Below, piece after piece: positions 1-8,733 of a DNA stretch of 64,000 nt (positions within the stretch are counted from its first letter, which is position 1; the number at the start of each line of letters is the position of its first letter). This DNA comes from Iamia sp. SCSIO 61187 (GTDB lineage: Bacteria; Actinomycetota; Acidimicrobiia; Acidimicrobiales; Iamiaceae), in assembly GCF_019443745.1 (NCBI RefSeq), contig NZ_CP050948.1:3538001-3602000 (forward strand). The letters are read 5' to 3'. A model generated the notes under the pieces. That model saw nothing but the letters and a program-made list of their open reading frames with translations, had not been told where the DNA came from and made no database searches. A program made the translations under genes and the position numbers.

Positions 1-572
1 TCCAGCACCCGGGCGTCGATGCCGTCGGACCCGGCGCCGGCGGAGACGGCGGCCAGGGGGATGTCGGGTCGCCCCGGCACCGGCAGCAGCACCTCGACCG
101 GCGGGAGGGCCAGCAGCACCGACACCAGCTCGACCAGGGCCTCGACGTCGACGACGGCGGCGGCGGGCGGTGATCCGAGGGCGTCGAGCTGGGCCCGCCA
201 GGCCGGATGCACCCGGGCGAGGTCCAGGTCAGCGGCACCGGCCCGCACCGCCGCCACCGCGGCGTCGCCGGCCGCCACCCGTCGGCGGCGGGCCTGCCAG
301 ACGACCTCGGCCGGCTGCCACCCGCTGGCCCACAGCCCGACCAGGGTCTCGCGGGCGACCTCCTCGGCCACCGGGACCACGACGGCTGCCGGCGCCGCGG
401 CCAGGGCGGCCCGGGCCATCCGGGCCTGGTCGGGGCGGGCCCGGGCGGCCATGAGGAGGAGCTGGTGCACCTCGGCCGCGCTGGGCGGGGGGCGCTCGGC
501 CCCGATCCGGGACGGCCCTCGCCCGCCGAGGGGCCCGGGGCGCCGGTGCTGCTGCTTCCGCCGTCGACTCAT
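1..572 (-). CDS. DUF2786-type actinobacterial protein, N-terminal part (cut by window edge)
   Basis: The reading frame starts at ATG 572 and is still open at base 1, giving at least 190 residues. It begins with a very basic stretch (MSRRRKQQHRR), then an Ala/Arg-rich helical region with conserved-looking Trp positions (GLWASGWQPAEVVWQ; HPAWRAQLDAL). This arrangement resembles the N-terminal region of actinobacterial proteins carrying a DUF2786 domain, which would lie beyond the window. That match is from memory of the family and is moderate. No function is established for these proteins. The start is supported by a TACGAT hexamer (plus strand 579-584) six bases upstream and no Shine-Dalgarno, the leaderless pattern common here. 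It lies downstream of the isomerase gene with 89 bases between. Confidence 0.55.
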   Translation of the reverse strand, partial: MSRRRKQQHRRPGPLGGRGPSRIGAERPPPSAAEVHQLLLMAARARPDQARMARAALAAAPAAVVVPVAEEVARETLVGLWASGWQPAEVVWQARRRRVAAGDAAVAAVRAGAADLDLARVHPAWRAQLDALGSPPAAAVVDVEALVELVSVLLALPPVEVLLPVPGRPDIPLAAVSAGAGSDGIDARVL

Positions 573-629
573 GCCCGCATCGTACGGAGGGGGTGCGACA
601 CCGAGCCCGCCACGCACGCCCGGACACAT

Positions 630-642
630 GGGGTCAGACCCC
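630..642 (-). terminator. 13-base palindrome after the isomerase gene
   Basis: GGGGTC-A-GACCCC, a perfect palindrome 19 bases past the isomerase stop and upstream of the DUF2786-type gene promoter. It may end transcription or belong to a dispersed palindrome family; there is no T-run. Confidence 0.35.
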
Positions 643-661
643 TTCCGTCGTCGGCGGGGGA

Positions 662-1717
662 TCAGCCGTGGCTGAGGGTGCGCTTGAGCTCGTCGAGGGC
701 GGGGGTGGGGCCGGGGTCGACGCCCTCCTGGGCCGCCAGCTCGAGGCTCACCATGTCGCCGAAGAGCATCAGGTCGAGCAGCTGGGCCAGAGAACCCTCG
801 CCCTCGGCGTCGACCATGTGGAGCCCGCCGACGACCTCCTCGAGCAGGAGCTGGAGGGCGTCGAAGCGGCGGCCCTGCTGCGGGTGCTCCTCCTCGTGGC
901 GGAGGAACACCATCTGGAACACCTGGCGGGTGACGTCCCCGTGCTGGCCCCACCCCACCAGCTCGTTGTGGCCCAGCTCCGGCAGGGCGTTGGCGAACGC
1001 CGGGGTCTTGGCGTTGACGTTGACCTGCGTCTTCCAGCGCGTCGCCGCCACCCGGCCGACGGCGCCGGCGCCGTAGACGATGGGGAGCGTGCGCCCGATC
1101 CGGCGGGCCAGGTCGGCGGCCGGGCTGCGGTCGGCGGCCAGCTGGTCGGCGCGCCGGCGCAGCTGGTCGGCGGTGGCGGCGATCCAGCCGTGGGCGCCGG
1201 GGAAGATGCCCATGCGCTCCAGGGCGACGAGGACGGGGATCGTCATGGCCCCGACCGCGGTGCGGGGCGCCGGGAACGTGTCCGGCACCGGGGCGACGGC
1301 GGCACCCCACCCGGCGGCGCTCTCGAGGAGCTGACCGCCCGAGGCCACCACGAGCATCCGCCCCCCGGATGCGGCCGACTCCTCGGCGGCCTGGACCGTC
1401 TCGTCGGTGTCGCCCGAGTAGGAGACGGCCACCACGAGGGTGTCGGAGGCGACGAAGCTGGGGGCGTCGTAGCCCTTCACCACGACCACCGGCACGGGCA
1501 GGAAGAGGTCGCCGACGGTCTCGATGATGTCGCCGACGATGCCGCTGTCGCCCATCCCGAGCACGACGATGTTGGCGATCTCCTCACCGTCGGGCAGGTG
1601 CTCGATCGCCTCGCCGGCGGCCACCGCCGCGGTGACCTGGTCGCCGAGGCCGAGGGTGGCGTCGCGCATCCCGAGGGAGTCGAGGCCCCGTCGGGTCGGG
1701 CTGGTGTCTGCGCTCAT
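662..1717 (-). CDS. Bifunctional phosphoglucose/phosphomannose isomerase family protein (SIS domain)
   Basis: The 351-residue cytosolic enzyme would interconvert fructose-6-phosphate with glucose-6-phosphate and/or mannose-6-phosphate. An N-terminal SIS fold is visible: IVVLGMGDSGIVGDII near residue 50 and VAVSYSGDTDETV near 95, the phosphosugar-binding Ser/Thr loop. The C-terminal half has the Asn-Glu-His-type region (ALPELGHNELVGW) typical of the bact-PGI_C family. Length fits. It lies 25 bases after the Trm112-like gene and is probably co-transcribed from the mutase promoter. With the mutase upstream it would feed mannose-1-phosphate/GDP-mannose or glucose-1-phosphate pathways. In actinobacteria this isomerase regularly follows manB. 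Substrate preference cannot be read from the sequence. Confidence 0.85.
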   Translation of the reverse strand: MSADTSPTRRGLDSLGMRDATLGLGDQVTAAVAAGEAIEHLPDGEEIANIVVLGMGDSGIVGDIIETVGDLFLPVPVVVVKGYDAPSFVASDTLVVAVSYSGDTDETVQAAEESAASGGRMLVVASGGQLLESAAGWGAAVAPVPDTFPAPRTAVGAMTIPVLVALERMGIFPGAHGWIAATADQLRRRADQLAADRSPAADLARRIGRTLPIVYGAGAVGRVAATRWKTQVNVNAKTPAFANALPELGHNELVGWGQHGDVTRQVFQMVFLRHEEEHPQQGRRFDALQLLLEEVVGGLHMVDAEGEGSLAQLLDLMLFGDMVSLELAAQEGVDPGPTPALDELKRTLSHG

Positions 1718-1742
1718 GGTGACGGTGCCCCTCGGTTCGGTC

Positions 1743-1979
<237 letters not shown>

Positions 1980-1996
1980 GGCGCGTCCTCCGGTGG

Positions 1997-3364
1997 TCAG
2001 GGAGCGGCGGGAGCCGATCCGGTGATGAGGCCGAGGACCTCGGCCACGTGGGTGTCGGTCTCGGCCTGGGTGGGCGACTCGAGGTTGAGCCGCAGCAGGG
2101 GCTCGGTGTTGGAGGGGCGGAGGTTGAACCACCAGGTGCCGAGGTCGACGGTGAGCCCGTCGAGGCGGTCCTGGTCGCCGTCGGGGAAGGCGGCGGCGAC
2201 GCGCTCGATGACGGCGAGGGGGTCGTCGACCGTCGTGTTGATCTCGCCCGACATGGCGTAGCGGTCGAAGGGCTTGCGCATCTCCGAGAGGGGGACGCCG
2301 GCCTTGCTGCGGCCCTCGATGACGTGCATGGCGGCGATGAGCCCGCTGTCGGCCCGCCAGTTGTCGCGGAAGTAGTAGTGGGCCGAGTGCTCGCCCCCGA
2401 AGGCGGCGCCGGTCTCGGCCATGACGGCCTTGATGAGCGAGTGGCCGACCTGGGTGCGGATCGGCGTCCCGCCCTTCTCGGTGACGATCTCGGGGACCGC
2501 CTTGGAGCAGATCAGGTTGTGCAGGATCGTCGCCCCGGGCTCCTTCTCGAGCACGCCGGCGGCGACCATCGCCGTGGTGGTGGAGCCGGAGATGGGCTCG
2601 CCCCGGTCGTCGACCACGAACACCCGGTCGGCGTCGCCGTCGAAGGCCAGGCCGATGTCGGCGCCGGTCTCCAGGACGCGCGCCCGGAGGTCCCGCTGGT
2701 TCTCGACCTGGATCGGGTCCGCCGGGTGGTTGGGGAAGGTGCCGTCGAGCTCGGGGTAGAGGACCTCGAGCTCGACCGGCAGCCCGGCGAAGGCGGCGGG
2801 GACGACGAGGCCGCCCATGCCGTTGGCCGTGTCGGCCACGATCTTGAGCGGGGCGAAGGCGGCGGTGTCGACGAACGAGCGGACGTGGTCGACGAAGGCG
2901 CCGAGCATGTCCTGCTGCGTCAGCTGGCCGGGCTCGCCCAGGTGGTCGGGCACACCGGCGGCGGCCATGGCCTTGATGCGGTCGAGCCCGGTGTCGCGGC
3001 CCACCGCCTTGGCCTCGGACAGGCAGAACTTGATGCCGTTGTAGGCCGCCGGGTTGTGGCTGGCGGTGAACATGGCGCCCGGCGCCCGGAGGCGGCCCGA
3101 CGCGAAGTACACCATGTCGGTCGAGCAGAGGCCGATGTCGATCACGTCGACGCCCTGGGCCTGGGCGCCCTCGGCGAAGGCCCCGGCGAACGTGATGCCG
3201 CTCTCGCGCATGTCCCGCCCGACGAGGATGCGCTCGGCGCCCTCCTCGTCCTTGGCGAAGCGGGCGAAGGCCGCCCCGATGGCCCGGCAGACGTCGGCGT
3301 CGATCTGGTCGCCGACCAGCCCGCGGACGTCGTAGGCCTTGAAGATCGCATCCAGGTCGGCCAT
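1997..3364 (-). CDS. manB: Phosphomannomutase/phosphoglucomutase
   Basis: This 455-residue alpha-D-phosphohexomutase moves phosphate between C6 and C1 of mannose and/or glucose, supplying sugar-1-phosphates for nucleotide sugars. All four signature loops are present: the phosphoserine loop TASHNPAAYNGIK (near residue 100), the metal loop DGDADRVF (near 243), the sugar loop GEHSAHYYF (near 323) and the phosphate-binding loop RPSNTEPLLR near the C-terminus. It heads the operon mutase-Trm112-isomerase. Start ATG 3364 has TAGGGT (plus strand 3374-3379) nine bases upstream and no Shine-Dalgarno, so a leaderless transcript is likely. Whether mannose or glucose is the main substrate is not decidable from sequence. 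Confidence 0.93.
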   Translation of the reverse strand: MADLDAIFKAYDVRGLVGDQIDADVCRAIGAAFARFAKDEEGAERILVGRDMRESGITFAGAFAEGAQAQGVDVIDIGLCSTDMVYFASGRLRAPGAMFTASHNPAAYNGIKFCLSEAKAVGRDTGLDRIKAMAAAGVPDHLGEPGQLTQQDMLGAFVDHVRSFVDTAAFAPLKIVADTANGMGGLVVPAAFAGLPVELEVLYPELDGTFPNHPADPIQVENQRDLRARVLETGADIGLAFDGDADRVFVVDDRGEPISGSTTTAMVAAGVLEKEPGATILHNLICSKAVPEIVTEKGGTPIRTQVGHSLIKAVMAETGAAFGGEHSAHYYFRDNWRADSGLIAAMHVIEGRSKAGVPLSEMRKPFDRYAMSGEINTTVDDPLAVIERVAAAFPDGDQDRLDGLTVDLGTWWFNLRPSNTEPLLRLNLESPTQAETDTHVAEVLGLITGSAPAAP

Positions 3365-3427
3365 GGCCGACCGACCCTAGTCGGGCCCCCACCGGCCCCC
3401 GGGTGCCCTCGGTCGGGATGCCCCGAG

Positions 3428-3473
3428 CTCCTGCGACACCGGCAGGAGAAGACCTCCTGCCGCAGACGCAGGA
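3428..3473 (-). terminator. Tandem hairpins after the sigma-factor gene
   Basis: Two adjacent stem-loops: CTCCTGC/GCAGGAG (3428-3434 with 3442-3448) and TCCTGC/GCAGGA (3455-3460 with 3468-3473). The arms of the two are interchangeable, so alternative pairings are possible. They lie directly downstream of the ECF gene stop. Confidence 0.5.
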
Positions 3474-3482
3474 AAGCATGGC

Positions 3483-4727
3483 TCAGCGGTCGGCGATCTC
3501 GGCCCGGCGGCGGGCGAGGAAGCGGCGCTCGGGCTCGTTGGTGGCCCGGTCCTCGGCGGCGGCGAGGGCGGCGGCGGCACCGGCCCGGCGGCCGAGCCGG
3601 AGGAGGAGCTCGGCCCGGGTGGCGTGGAACAGGTGGTAGCCCTCGAGCGCCTCGGCCAGCCGGTCGACCTCGGCCAGGCCCGCAGCGGGCCCCTCGACCT
3701 GGGCCACGGCGACGGCCCGGTTGAGGTGGGCGACCGGCGTCGGCGCCAGGGCCACGAGCATGTCGTAGGAGTGCAGGATCTGGGACCAGTCGGTGGCCTC
3801 GGCGGTGGACGCCTGGCTGTGCACGGCGGCGATGGCCGCCTGGAGCTGGTACGGGCCGGGCCGGTTCCGGCGGATGCACCGGCCCACGAGGGAACCCCCC
3901 TCGGCCGCCATGGCGTGGTCCCAGCGGGTCCGGTCCTGGTCGGCCAGGCGGACGAGGTCGCCGGCGGCGTCGGTGCGCGCCGGGCGACGGGCCTCGGTCA
4001 GGAGCAGGAGGGCGAGGAGGCCCAGCACCTCGGGCTCGTCGGGCATCAGGTCGACGAGGAGCCGGGCCAGCCGGATGGCCTCCTCGGCCAGGTCGGCGCG
4101 GGCCAGCTCCTCCCCCGACGTCGCCGTGTAGGCCTCGTTGAAGATGAGGTAGACGACCGCGAGGACGGGCGGGAGGCGGTCGGGGAGCTCGGCGTCGCGG
4201 GGGATCCGGTAGGGGACGTTGGCGTCGCGGATCTTGCGCTTGGCCCGCACGATGCGCTGGGCCATCGTCGGCTCGGGGACGAGGAAGGCCCGGGCGATCT
4301 CGGGCGTCTCCAACCCGCCGAGCAGGCGGAGGGTGAGGGCCACCTGGGCGCTCGGGGCGAGGGCCGGGTGGCAGCAGGTGAAGATCAGCCGGAGGCGGTC
4401 GTCGCGCACGGGTCCGACCTCCTCGGGCTCGGGGTCGTGGTCGGTGAGGTGGTGGGCCTGCTCGTAGCGGTCCTGGCGGGTGGACTCCCGGCGGAGCCGG
4501 TCGATGGCCCGGTTGCGGGCGGTCGTCACGAGCCACCCGCCGGGGTTCGGGGGGACGCCGCGCTCGGGCCACGTCCGCAGGGCGACGACGTAGGCCTCCT
4601 GGACGGCCTCCTCGGCCTGGTCGATGTCGCCGAGCAGGCGGATCAGGGTGGCGACGACGGCGCCGCGCTCCTCGCGGAAGATCCGCTCGAGGAGCGCGCG
4701 GGGCTCGTCGCCGGGGGCCGCCGCCAC
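3483..4727 (-). CDS. ECF42-type RNA polymerase sigma factor with C-terminal TPR-like extension
   Basis: This 414-residue protein has sigma region 2 at the N-terminus ([28 protein letters not shown]) and region 4 around residues 110-200 ([17 protein letters not shown] then [12 protein letters not shown]). A long helical C-terminal part (about 200-414) follows, where ordinary ECF factors end near 190. This architecture, next to a DGPF/YCII protein, defines the ECF42 group, which has no classical anti-sigma factor; the C-terminal extension is thought to control activity. Its start lies 3 bases past the stop of the DGPF gene, so the two are one transcript. The trigger and target promoters are unknown. 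Confidence 0.9.
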   Translation of the reverse strand: MAAAPGDEPRALLERIFREERGAVVATLIRLLGDIDQAEEAVQEAYVVALRTWPERGVPPNPGGWLVTTARNRAIDRLRRESTRQDRYEQAHHLTDHDPEPEEVGPVRDDRLRLIFTCCHPALAPSAQVALTLRLLGGLETPEIARAFLVPEPTMAQRIVRAKRKIRDANVPYRIPRDAELPDRLPPVLAVVYLIFNEAYTATSGEELARADLAEEAIRLARLLVDLMPDEPEVLGLLALLLLTEARRPARTDAAGDLVRLADQDRTRWDHAMAAEGGSLVGRCIRRNRPGPYQLQAAIAAVHSQASTAEATDWSQILHSYDMLVALAPTPVAHLNRAVAVAQVEGPAAGLAEVDRLAEALEGYHLFHATRAELLLRLGRRAGAAAALAAAEDRATNEPERRFLARRRAEIADR

Positions 4728-4730
4728 GGC

Positions 4731-5102
4731 CTACTCCTCGGCGTCCTCCTGGAGGGGGCGCACCTCGATCGGGCCGCCGCTCAGGGCGTCGGCGGCCTTG
4801 CGGGCCCACTCCAGGGCGGCGTCGAGGTCCGCGCACTTGATGATCCAGAAGCCGCCCAGGTACTCCTTGGTCTCGGCGAAGGGGCCGTCGGTCAGGAGGA
4901 GCTCGCCGCCCTCGGTGCGGACGGTCGTGGCCGTGTCCGGCGGGAACAGGCCGCACCCGAAGACCATGGCGTCGGCCGCCTGGGCCTCCTCGTTGAAGGC
5001 GTTGACGTTCTCGTACATCGCCCGCACGTCCTCGGGCGACATGGGCGGCGCCGCCGCCTCGGCCTCCGGGTCGTGGTGGACGCTGAGCATGTACTGCTTC
5101 AT
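4731..5102 (-). CDS. YCII-related DGPF-domain protein (ECF42 partner)
   Basis: This 123-residue protein with the YCII/DGPF fold has MKQYMLSVHHD at the start and the diagnostic TDGPFAETKEYLGGFW near residues 71-86. Proteins of this kind are almost always encoded beside ECF42 sigma factors and are often members of the sigma regulon; their biochemical role is not known. The Shine-Dalgarno AAGGAGC precedes ATG 5102. A TACGGT hexamer (plus strand 5130-5135) about 28 bases upstream is a candidate -10 for the two-gene operon. Gene order DGPF then sigma, with a 3-base gap, supports coupled synthesis. Confidence 0.88.
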   Translation of the reverse strand: MKQYMLSVHHDPEAEAAAPPMSPEDVRAMYENVNAFNEEAQAADAMVFGCGLFPPDTATTVRTEGGELLLTDGPFAETKEYLGGFWIIKCADLDAALEWARKAADALSGGPIEVRPLQEDAEE

Positions 5103-5298
5103 CTGGGGCTCCTTGTCGCGGCGGCCGGCACCGTACCGGCCCGCACCAGGTCCACGAACGACACGGGCCCCGATCGACACTCCCGCCGAGATCTCCTCCG
5201 GACCACTCTCGGGGGCGTGGGGGCTGGTCGTCGCGGGGTTCGCGGTTCGCCCGGGATCGGGGGTTTCGGTGGTGAGGGTCGTGGGTACGCCTGTTCCC

Positions 5299-6614
5299 AT
5301 GTTGGATGTGGTCCGCACACCGGAGCAGTGGAGGGCAAACCAGGCCTTCGAGGCTGCGGTGGCCCGGGCGGCGGGGGTGCGGAACGCGGCGGATGCGGCG
5401 TTGGTCGATCTGGTCGTCGAGGCCTTGGCGGCGCGGTGGTGGGACGGGGCGGGCATCCACACCCCGGTCCAGTGGCTGATGTGGAAGACCGGTGTGGCCC
5501 GGGCGACGGCCACCCGGGCGGTCCGGTTGGCGGCGCGGGCCGACGAGCTGCCCACGGTGATGGCCACGTTCCGGGCCGGGGGCCTCTCGCTCGACCAGGC
5601 GGCCACGGTGGCGAGGTTCACCCCGGCGGAGTACGAGGCGTCGGTGTGCGAGCTGGCCGTCAACGCCACGGTCCCAAGATCGTCGCCGCGACCCGTCAGT
5701 ACGGCTTCGACACCGACCGCGACGACGACGCACCGCCCCGGGTGCCGGTGCGGTCGGTGGCCTTCGGCCACGACGACGGCGACCAGTGGCGGGCCAGCAT
5801 CCGCCTGCCCGCCGATGAGGGCGCCATCGTCGAACAGGCGCTGCGCGAGACCCGCGACCGACTCCACACCGCCGCCCGCACCGCCGCCCGGGACCGGGCC
5901 GAGGCCGAGGGCCGCTCGACGGCGGGGACCGATCGCGAGCTGGGCGTCGAGAAGGTGACCTTCGCCGACGCCGTCGTCGGCATGGCCCACAGCGTGTTGG
6001 CCCACGACGCCGAGGGGGCCGAGGTCGCCTCCCGCCCCGGGGTCCTGGTGCACCTGCAGGCCCCGGTGGGAGACGGTGAGGCGTGGCGGGCCGAGATGCA
6101 CATGGGCCCCACCCTCCCGGACACCCTGCGCCGCTACCTGCTCTGCGACGCCGACATCAGCGTGGTCTGGGAGACCGACGGGCACCCGGTCCAGGTCGGG
6201 CGCACCCACCGCATCGTCCCCCGCCGCATCCGGCGCCTCATCGAGCACCGCGACGGCGGCTGCCGGGTCCCGGGCTGCGACAGCACCCTGTGGGTCCAGG
6301 TCCATCACATCATCCATTGGGAAGACGACGGCGAGACCGTCACCTGGAACCTGATCTGCCTGTGCGGCCGCCACCACCGCATGCACCACATGGGCCTGCT
6401 CGGCATCACCGGCAACGCCGACCTTCCCGACGGGGTCGTGTTCACCGACCGCCACGGCCGTCGCATCAGACCCGCCGGCCACCCCACCCGACCCACCCCC
6501 GAGGCCATGCCCGTCGTCGATCCCTACGACGGCCCCACTGGCGAACGCCTCCAGAAGAAGTGGGTCTCCTTCGACCGCCGACCCCCCACCCGGCACCGAG
6601 AACCCGCCGCCTGA
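5299..6614 (+). pseudogene. DUF222/HNH endonuclease gene with a one-base frameshift
   Basis: The 5' frame from ATG 5299 encodes a DUF222 N-terminal region up to CELAVNATV. The homologous continuation (KIVAATRQYGFDTD onward) is in the next frame, which runs to the stop at 6612-6614. Reading GTC CC-AAG at 5671-5678 restores the protein if one base is added, so one base is missing near 5675, in a CCC run. The 3' part has a complete HNH nuclease motif (GCRVPGC; VHHIIHWEDDGETVTWNLI; CGRHHRMHH). DUF222-HNH proteins are multicopy in actinobacteria with uncertain function, often suspected to be selfish or defence-linked. The gene may be decayed or the base may be a sequencing error. An upstream TACGCC hexamer (5286-5291) is a possible leaderless -10. 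Confidence 0.8.
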
Positions 6615-6659
6615 GGCGGGCACCCACGGGCAGCAACCCCCCAGCCACCCCCGGACCCA

Positions 6660-6674
6660 CCACCCGCGGGGTGG
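6660..6674. terminator. Small hairpin between convergent genes
   Basis: CCACCC-GCG-GGGTGG lies between the converging stops of the HNH gene (6614) and the methyltransferase gene (6703). It could act in both directions; the stem is only six pairs. Confidence 0.3.
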
Positions 6675-6702
6675 CACCGCCGCGTGCCGTCTCCGCCGGC
6701 CG

Positions 6703-7484
6703 TCACCCGAGCCGGGCGGTGGTGAGCGTGGCGACAAGCGGCCTGGTCACGTGGCCGTCGAAGTCGCGGCGGATGAAGGACTCGATGTCGTCCAGGAGCC
6801 CGCGACGATCCGCCTCGTCCATCATCTGGGTCGCCGAGTAGCTCAGCATCAGCTGGCGGTAGTCGACGGCGCTGTAGGTCTGGTCCCAGTCGTACCGGCG
6901 CACCGCCACGAGGGTGAAGCGGCCATCGCCCTCCAGCACCTCGCGGATCACAGGGTCGGTCTGCTTGTGTCGCGGGGCGGGCGGCCCGGCGTGGCGCTGG
7001 CCGTACCGGGCGTAGATCGGCTGGCTGGCGGCGAAGAACCCGGCGTCCTCCGACGCATCCACCTGGATGAGATCGATGATCGCCACGGTGCCTCCCGGGC
7101 GGAGGATGGTCGCCGGTCGATCGGTCTGCGCCGCCGGCGAGATCCAGTGATACGCCGAGGCCGAGACGACGGCATCGGCGGTGCCGCAGCGATGCGGGCC
7201 TGCTCGAAATCGCCGACCGTGACCCGCAACCGGTCCGATGCCCGGTTGGCGCGCAGTGCGGCGGCCATCGCCGGACCGATCTCGATGGCATGCACCATCG
7301 CCCCCCGGGCGAGGAGATCCTTCGTCGCCTGGCCCGTGCCGGGACCGACCTCGACGATCTCCGGGTCGGGCGGCAGCCGCGCGAACAGGTCGTCGAACAA
7401 CCTTGAAGGATAGGACGGCCGGATGCGGTCGTAGATCTCGGCAACGTCGTCGAACGACAGCCTGACGTCCAGGGGCGGGCTCAC
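6703..7484 (-). pseudogene. Class I SAM-dependent methyltransferase gene with a one-base frameshift
   Basis: From GTG 7484 the frame encodes a methyltransferase N-terminus: DVAEIYDRIRPSYP, motif I IVEVGPGTGQATKDLL, and an acidic-loop region ending GDFEQARIAA. The continuation (GTADAVVSASAYHWI, then a motif like ILRPGGTVAIIDLI) is in another frame reaching the stop at 6703. Inserting one base near 7185-7186 joins them into a protein of about 260 residues. The methyl acceptor is unknown. The closest intact paralogue in the window is the methyltransferase at 44070-44849, which shares the RPSYP and AFHWF-type signatures. Like the neighbouring HNH gene, the defect may be genuine or a sequence error. 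Confidence 0.75.
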
Positions 7485-7539
7485 GATCCCATGCTGGTGC
7501 CTCGTTGCCGAGGTCGCCTGCGGCACCACTGTGCGCCGA

Positions 7540-8733
7540 TCAGGTCGTCGCCGAGCCTTCGGACGCGGCCTCGACCTTGGGGGTGTCGTAGTGGCCGGCG
7601 CGGCCAGCGCGCACGATGCGCGCCAGGTCACGGACGATGCGGAGCCCGTCGCGGACGACGCGGACCGAGGACCGGTCGGCGTTGGCCACCCGGACCGGGA
7701 CCTCCTGCAGCGACAGGCGGTCGCGCTCGGCCAGGTGGAACAGCTCGACGTCGAAGGCGAAGCCGTCGATCCGGGTCCGGGAGAACAGGGAGCGGGCCAC
7801 GTCGGAGCGGAACGCCTTCAGCCCGCACTGCGTGTCCCGGTGGGCGCCGAGCAGCACGGCGTGGGTCGCCAGGTTGATGACCCGCCCCCCGAGCTCGCGC
7901 ACGGCGCGGGCCCGCACGAGGGTGGCCGTCTCGGTGTGGACCCGGCTCCCGACGACCATGTCCCACCCGGCCTCGACCTCGGCCAGGAGGTCGGCGATCT
8001 GGCCCGGCGGGTACGACAGGTCGGCGTCGGTGAAGGCCACGGTCCGCCCGGTGGCGGCCAGGACCCCGGCCCGCACCGCCGCCCCCTTGCCCCGGTTGGC
8101 CGGCAGGACGACGACCTGGTCGGCGCCGCCGGCCCGGGCGGCCTCGGCGGTCCCGTCCTGGGACCCGTCGTCGACGACGACGACCTCCAGCTCGTCGCCT
8201 GGGGCGACGGCGGCCAGCTCGGCCCGGATCCGCTCGATCGTGGCCCCGATGCGGTCGGCCTCCCGGTAGGCGGGAACGACGACGGTGAGGCGGCGCTCGC
8301 CCGGCGCCGGCGGCCGGTCGACCCGCTCGGCCAGCTCGGCCCGCACCACGCCGAAGAGGACCGACCGGTAGGCGACGAAGCGCACCCCGGCGGCGACGGC
8401 GACGGCGGGCAGCTTGGCCGCGACGAGGGCGGGAGCGGAGTCCCACCCCGTGACCTCGACCAGCGTCCGCAGCACGACGACGTCGACGGCACCGGCGACG
8501 GCGGCGGTGACCACGAAGGCCAGGGGCCGGTTGACCCAGCGCACGGCCGGGTCGCCGGCGAAGGTGATCAGCCGGTGCAGCCAGAAGCTGACGAGGGCGG
8601 CCACGGCGAGGGCGACGGTGTCGGCCGCCACCACGATGAGGCCGAGGGCCCGCGCCGCCAGGAGCAGGACCCCGACGTCGACCAGCGTGGCGATCACCCC
8701 GATCGAGGCGAACCGACGCAGGCGATCCCTCAC
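7540..8733 (-). CDS. GtrA-like membrane domain fused to a family 2 glycosyltransferase
   Basis: This 397-residue protein has about four transmembrane helices over residues 1-130 in the GtrA pattern (flippase-associated small membrane proteins). A cytosolic GT-A domain from about residue 150 shows LTVVVPAYREADRIG, DDGSQDGT and the metal-binding FTDADLSYPP. The catalytic part resembles dolichyl-phosphate mannose/glucose synthases, so it probably loads a hexose onto a polyprenyl phosphate for use on the outer face of the membrane. GtrA and GT2 are usually separate genes. GTG 8733 overlaps the upstream stop as GTGA, so it is translationally coupled to the large GT-C-like protein that could use the lipid-linked sugar. 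Confidence 0.85.
   Translation of the reverse strand: MRDRLRRFASIGVIATLVDVGVLLLAARALGLIVVAADTVALAVAALVSFWLHRLITFAGDPAVRWVNRPLAFVVTAAVAGAVDVVVLRTLVEVTGWDSAPALVAAKLPAVAVAAGVRFVAYRSVLFGVVRAELAERVDRPPAPGERRLTVVVPAYREADRIGATIERIRAELAAVAPGDELEVVVVDDGSQDGTAEAARAGGADQVVVLPANRGKGAAVRAGVLAATGRTVAFTDADLSYPPGQIADLLAEVEAGWDMVVGSRVHTETATLVRARAVRELGGRVINLATHAVLLGAHRDTQCGLKAFRSDVARSLFSRTRIDGFAFDVELFHLAERDRLSLQEVPVRVANADRSSVRVVRDGLRIVRDLARIVRAGRAGHYDTPKVEAASEGSATT

Noticed and set aside
4624-5298. In-frame extension upstream of the DUF222-HNH start
   Set aside because: The frame is open far upstream but antisense to the sigma factor and DGPF genes; family homology begins at ATG 5299.
3142-5733. 863-codon minus-strand open frame
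   Set aside because: It spans manB, the sigma factor and the DGPF protein in other frames. The real genes are identified by motifs.
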